A DNA stretch of 9,340 nt from an uncultured Eubacterium sp. (GTDB lineage Bacteria; Bacillota; Clostridia; Oscillospirales; Acutalibacteraceae), in assembly GCA_945980015.1 (NCBI GenBank), contig CAMFQI010000022.1, forward strand, positions 1 to 9,340, given 5' to 3'. Positions 6,564 to 9,340 of the stretch are shown in pieces (the stretch's first letter is position 1; each line of letters starts with the position of its first letter). A program made the position numbers and the translations under genes. The notes under the pieces are model-generated. The model was not told the DNA's origin. It ran no database searches and was given only the letters and a program-made list of their open reading frames with translations.

Positions 6564-9200
6564 TCAGTCAGTAATCTCCGACACCTTTTTCTTCAAATCG
6601 TAAAGCGTTTGCATAGCCTCAATCGGAGTTAGGGTATTGATGTCGATAGTCTTTATTAGCTCAAGGATTTCATCGGTTGATTTCGTCTTGAAATTAAACT
6701 GAATATCCTCCTGCGCTTCTTCTTCAATTACGGCGTTCTCAGCCTTGAAGTCAATTTCAATCTTGTTTGCCTCAAGCTCCTTTAGGATTGCTTTTGCACG
6801 GTTTGTTACCGCCGAGGGAACGCCCGCAAGCTTTGCGACCTCAATACCGAAGCTCTGGTCTGCGCCGCCGTGGACAATTCTGCGAAGAAATGTAATATCG
6901 TCTCCACGCTTCTTTACGGCGATTGAATAGTTATTTACGCCCTTGAGCATACCCTCCATAGCGGTAAGCTCGTGATAATGAGTTGCAAAAAGAGTTTTTG
7001 CTCCGATTTTTTTAACCACATATTCAAGCACGGCACGGGCAATGCTCATTCCGTCAAAGGTTGATGTTCCTCTGCCGATTTCATCAAGAATAATAAGCGA
7101 TTTATCGGTTGCATTTTTGAGGATATTCGACACCTCGTTCATCTCTACCATAAAGGTTGACTGACCTGTTGCAAGGTCGTCGGAGGCACCGACTCTCGTA
7201 AATACTGCGTCGCAAACGGATACTCTTGCACTTTTGGCGGGAACAAACGAGCCTATCTGAGCCATAATAACGATAAGTGCAGTCTGGCGCATAAAGGTTG
7301 ATTTACCTGCCATATTCGGTCCCGTGATTATCGAGCATTTATTCTCATTGCAATCAAGGTATGTATCGTTAGGAACGAACGGCGAGGAGTTGAGAATAGT
7401 CTCAACAACGGGATGTCTGCCGTCCTTTATATCGAGAGTGCCGTCGGTTGTTATCTGCGGGCAGCAATAATTATTTTCAAATGCAGTCTGTGAAAGGCTT
7501 GCAATACAATCAAGAGTTGAAAGTGCCTTTGCGGTGCGTTGTATTCTTTCAAGCTCGGCGGACACACTGTTGCGAACCGAACAGAAAACCTCGTATTCAA
7601 GCGCAACGCTTCTGTCCTTTGCACCCAAAACCTTACCTTCAAGGTCCTTGAGCTCTTGAGTTATATATCTTTCGCAGTTTGTCAGCGTTTGCTTTCTTAT
7701 ATACGTTTCGGGAACCATATCCTTGTAGGAATTGGTTACCTCAATGAAGTAGCCGAAAACCTTGTTGTAGGACACCTTGAGCTTCGGAATACCGGTTGCT
7801 TCCTTTTCTCTCGCTTCGATTTTCGCAAGCACCTCGGAGCCGTTATTCAGGATTTCACGAAGAGAGTCAATTTCTTCATTATAGCCGTCACGTATCATAC
7901 CGCCCTCTCTTACCGAAAACGGCGGCTCGTCAACAAGTGCCTCGTCAATAATTGCGAATACATCCTGAAGCTCGTCAATATTGTTGTAGATATTCTTGAG
8001 CAACGCAGTTTTGCTTGCCGACAGGCTCGATTTAATCTCGGGCAGTCTTTGAAGCGTTGAAGCAAGGGAACGAAGCTCCTTTGCATTTGCCGTACCGTAA
8101 ACAACACGGCTCATCAGTCGCTCAATATCCTTTATTCCGCTAAGCAGCTCACGAACGGTATCACGAAGCATACTGTCGTCAACAAGGTGCGCAACTGCAT
8201 TTTGGCGCTTAACAATCTGCGCTTCGCTCACAAGAGGTCTTTCGAGCCACGCACGAAGCTGACGCTTGCCCATAGAGGTCTTCGTTTTATCAATTACCCA
8301 AAGCAGAGAATGACGCTTGTCGCCTGTCATCATTGAGCAGGTTAGCTCAAGATTTCTCCTTGCACTTACATCAAGCTTCATAAATTCGGCTTCCTCGTAA
8401 AATTCAACCTCACTCGGAGCCTCAAGCGTATCTGTTTTTCGGTTCGATTTAAGGTAGAGAATAACTGCACCGAGAGCCGAAACAGCCGCCTTGCTTCTGC
8501 CTATTCCGAGCGAGTCAATCTCGCTTCTGTTCATATTTTGGAGAATAAGCTCGGTTGAACTATTAAAATCAAATGCCTCATCGTCCTGAAATTCAACGTC
8601 AACATTAAGCATCGACTTTGCGTATCTCAAAACATTTTCAAGACCCTCAACCGTTTTATTTGCCAAAATTTCCTTAGGTGCATAAGTTGAAAGCTGATTT
8701 ATTATTTTGTTTTCCTCGTCGTCTCTTCCAAATGAGGTAATATGAAATTCGCCTGTTGATATATCGGCAAAGCATATACCGGTTTCGGTTGCATTTCTGC
8801 AAAGAGCACAAAGATAATTATTTGTACTGTCGTCAAGAATATTATTCTCAATAACAGTACCGGGAGTTATGACTCTTACGACATCTCTTTTGACTATACC
8901 CTTTGCGGTTGCAGGGTCCTCCATTTGCTCGCATATTGCAACCTTGTAGCCGTAGGACACAAGCTTTGCAATATAGGAGTCGGCACTGTGAAACGGCACG
9001 CCGCACATCGGAGCACGCTCACCCTGACCGCAATCCTTTCCTGTCAGCACAAGATCAAGCACGCCTGCCGCAACCTTGGCGTCGTCAAAAAACATCTCGT
9101 AAAAATCACCCAGACGGAAGAACAAAATAACGCCCGGATATTCTTTTTTTATTTCCAAATACTGTTGCATCATCGGCGACAGCTTCATTTCCTTTGCCAT
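6564..9200 (-). CDS. mutS: MutS, DNA mismatch recognition ATPase
   Basis: From ATG 9200 the product is 878 residues, normal for MutS1. The N-terminal mismatch-binding domain contains GDFYEMF; Phe33 and Glu35 form the F-x-E motif that stacks on and contacts the mismatch. The connector, lever and clamp domains follow at about 125-560 (including KVFGYFIEVTNSY in the clamp region). The ABC-type ATPase has Walker A GPNMAGKST (627-635), the segment DDLATGQSTFMVEM, Walker B LIILDEIGRGTSTFDG with Asp706-Glu707, and the switch His741 in FATHYHE. A C-terminal helical extension ends in LYDLKKKVSEITD. It detects mismatches and small loops after replication and recruits MutL, encoded next. A GTG at 9209 would add three residues but lies inside the likely ribosome site, and MAKEMKLSPMMQQYLEIK is the usual MutS start. 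All key residues are present. Confidence 0.98.
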   Translation of the reverse strand: MAKEMKLSPMMQQYLEIKKEYPGVILFFRLGDFYEMFFDDAKVAAGVLDLVLTGKDCGQGERAPMCGVPFHSADSYIAKLVSYGYKVAICEQMEDPATAKGIVKRDVVRVITPGTVIENNILDDSTNNYLCALCRNATETGICFADISTGEFHITSFGRDDEENKIINQLSTYAPKEILANKTVEGLENVLRYAKSMLNVDVEFQDDEAFDFNSSTELILQNMNRSEIDSLGIGRSKAAVSALGAVILYLKSNRKTDTLEAPSEVEFYEEAEFMKLDVSARRNLELTCSMMTGDKRHSLLWVIDKTKTSMGKRQLRAWLERPLVSEAQIVKRQNAVAHLVDDSMLRDTVRELLSGIKDIERLMSRVVYGTANAKELRSLASTLQRLPEIKSSLSASKTALLKNIYNNIDELQDVFAIIDEALVDEPPFSVREGGMIRDGYNEEIDSLREILNNGSEVLAKIEAREKEATGIPKLKVSYNKVFGYFIEVTNSYKDMVPETYIRKQTLTNCERYITQELKDLEGKVLGAKDRSVALEYEVFCSVRNSVSAELERIQRTAKALSTLDCIASLSQTAFENNYCCPQITTDGTLDIKDGRHPVVETILNSSPFVPNDTYLDCNENKCSIITGPNMAGKSTFMRQTALIVIMAQIGSFVPAKSARVSVCDAVFTRVGASDDLATGQSTFMVEMNEVSNILKNATDKSLIILDEIGRGTSTFDGMSIARAVLEYVVKKIGAKTLFATHYHELTAMEGMLKGVNNYSIAVKKRGDDITFLRRIVHGGADQSFGIEVAKLAGVPSAVTNRAKAILKELEANKIEIDFKAENAVIEEEAQEDIQFNFKTKSTDEILELIKTIDINTLTPIEAMQTLYDLKKKVSEITD

Positions 9201-9206
9201 TTTGTT

Positions 9207-9216
9207 CACCGTCCTT
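9207..9216 (-). promoter_or_regulatory. Likely mutS ribosome binding site
   Basis: The strand reads AAGGACGGTG followed by AACAAA and ATG 9200. It resembles AAGGAGGTG with one inserted base. AAGGA alone is 11 nt from the ATG and GGTG is 6 nt from it. The GTG at 9209 lies within this site, arguing against its use as a start. Confidence 0.5.
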
Positions 9217-9247
9217 AAAATTCAGAAATTATCTTGGGCTGATTCTT

Positions 9248-9340
9248 TTAGTGACAGCCGCCGCAGGTGCAACAATCATGTGTGCAATTACTTGCGGGGA
9301 TTTCGCAGGTTGCAGGATCCTGACCGTCGAAGAACAAGCC
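9248..9340 (-). CDS. 3' end of a gene with Cys-rich C-terminus, possibly YlbF/RicF-like
   Basis: The last 30 codons of a gene that enters from the right edge end in TAA at 9250-9248, 47 nt before mutS. The visible tail starts GLFFDGQDPATCEIP and ends NCTHDCCTCGGCH, giving six Cys and two His in 30 residues, a density that suggests a metal or iron-sulfur site. In Firmicutes the gene before mutS is often miaB or a YlbF/YmcA-family protein. MiaB would end in a TRAM domain, which this does not resemble. YlbF/YmcA proteins of the Bacillus Ric complex bind [4Fe-4S] clusters partly through Cys near their C-termini, so a YlbF-like protein is my best guess. A small stand-alone Cys-rich protein is also possible. 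Same strand and short gap suggest co-transcription with mutS. That a coding frame ends here is fairly safe; the family is tentative. Confidence 0.6.
   Translation of the reverse strand, partial: GLFFDGQDPATCEIPASNCTHDCCTCGGCH

Noticed and set aside
7539..8060. 173-residue plus-strand open frame
   Set aside because: It is fully antisense to the well-conserved mutS coding sequence and has no recognisable domain or ribosome site.
9201..9247. Promoter or terminator before mutS
   Set aside because: The 47-nt gap shows no hairpin followed by a T-run and no convincing -35/-10 pair.

Overview
The window is one uninterrupted run of minus-strand genes with no plus-strand gene, RNA gene, mobile element or CRISPR array that I can support. 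Gene content (SepF, DivIVA, an endonuclease-type MutL, a MutS/MutL/MiaA cluster), Shine-Dalgarno sites close to AAAGGAGGTG and moderate GC by eye point to a Gram-positive Firmicute, most likely class Clostridia (Oscillospirales/Ruminococcaceae-like). The lineage is an inference, not a search result.

In transcription order (high to low coordinates) the layout is: the 3' end of a gene with a Cys-rich tail (possibly YlbF/RicF-like, 9340-9248); mutS (9200-6564); mutL (6518-4638); miaA (4638-3718); a HlyD-like membrane fusion protein (3690-2461); a YggS/YlmE-family PLP-binding protein (2480-1755); sepF (1729-1244); and an unusually long DivIVA-domain protein (1225 to beyond position 1). Gaps are 47, 45, -1, 27, -20, 25 and 18 nt. 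The genes are so tightly packed, with no internal terminator or convincing promoter, that a single operon or overlapping transcripts is the natural reading.

Two functional blocks are joined. The first is DNA mismatch repair (MutS recognises mismatches, MutL nicks the new strand) plus MiaA tRNA isopentenylation, a classic bacterial pairing. The second is the Gram-positive division cluster ylmE-sepF-divIVA, here carrying a HlyD-like adaptor. hfq, which commonly follows miaA, and ylmG/ylmH, which in Bacillus lie between sepF and divIVA, are not present at these positions.

Most of the window is ordinary core genome and I found no clear new system. The items most worth a second look are the DivIVA protein (ten in-register 11-residue coiled-coil units, a very acidic tail, no Phe-Arg membrane tip), the orphan HlyD-like protein in a division operon, and the Cys-rich protein tail upstream of mutS. 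No stretch over 300 bases lacks a gene; the largest intergenic gap is 47 nt.
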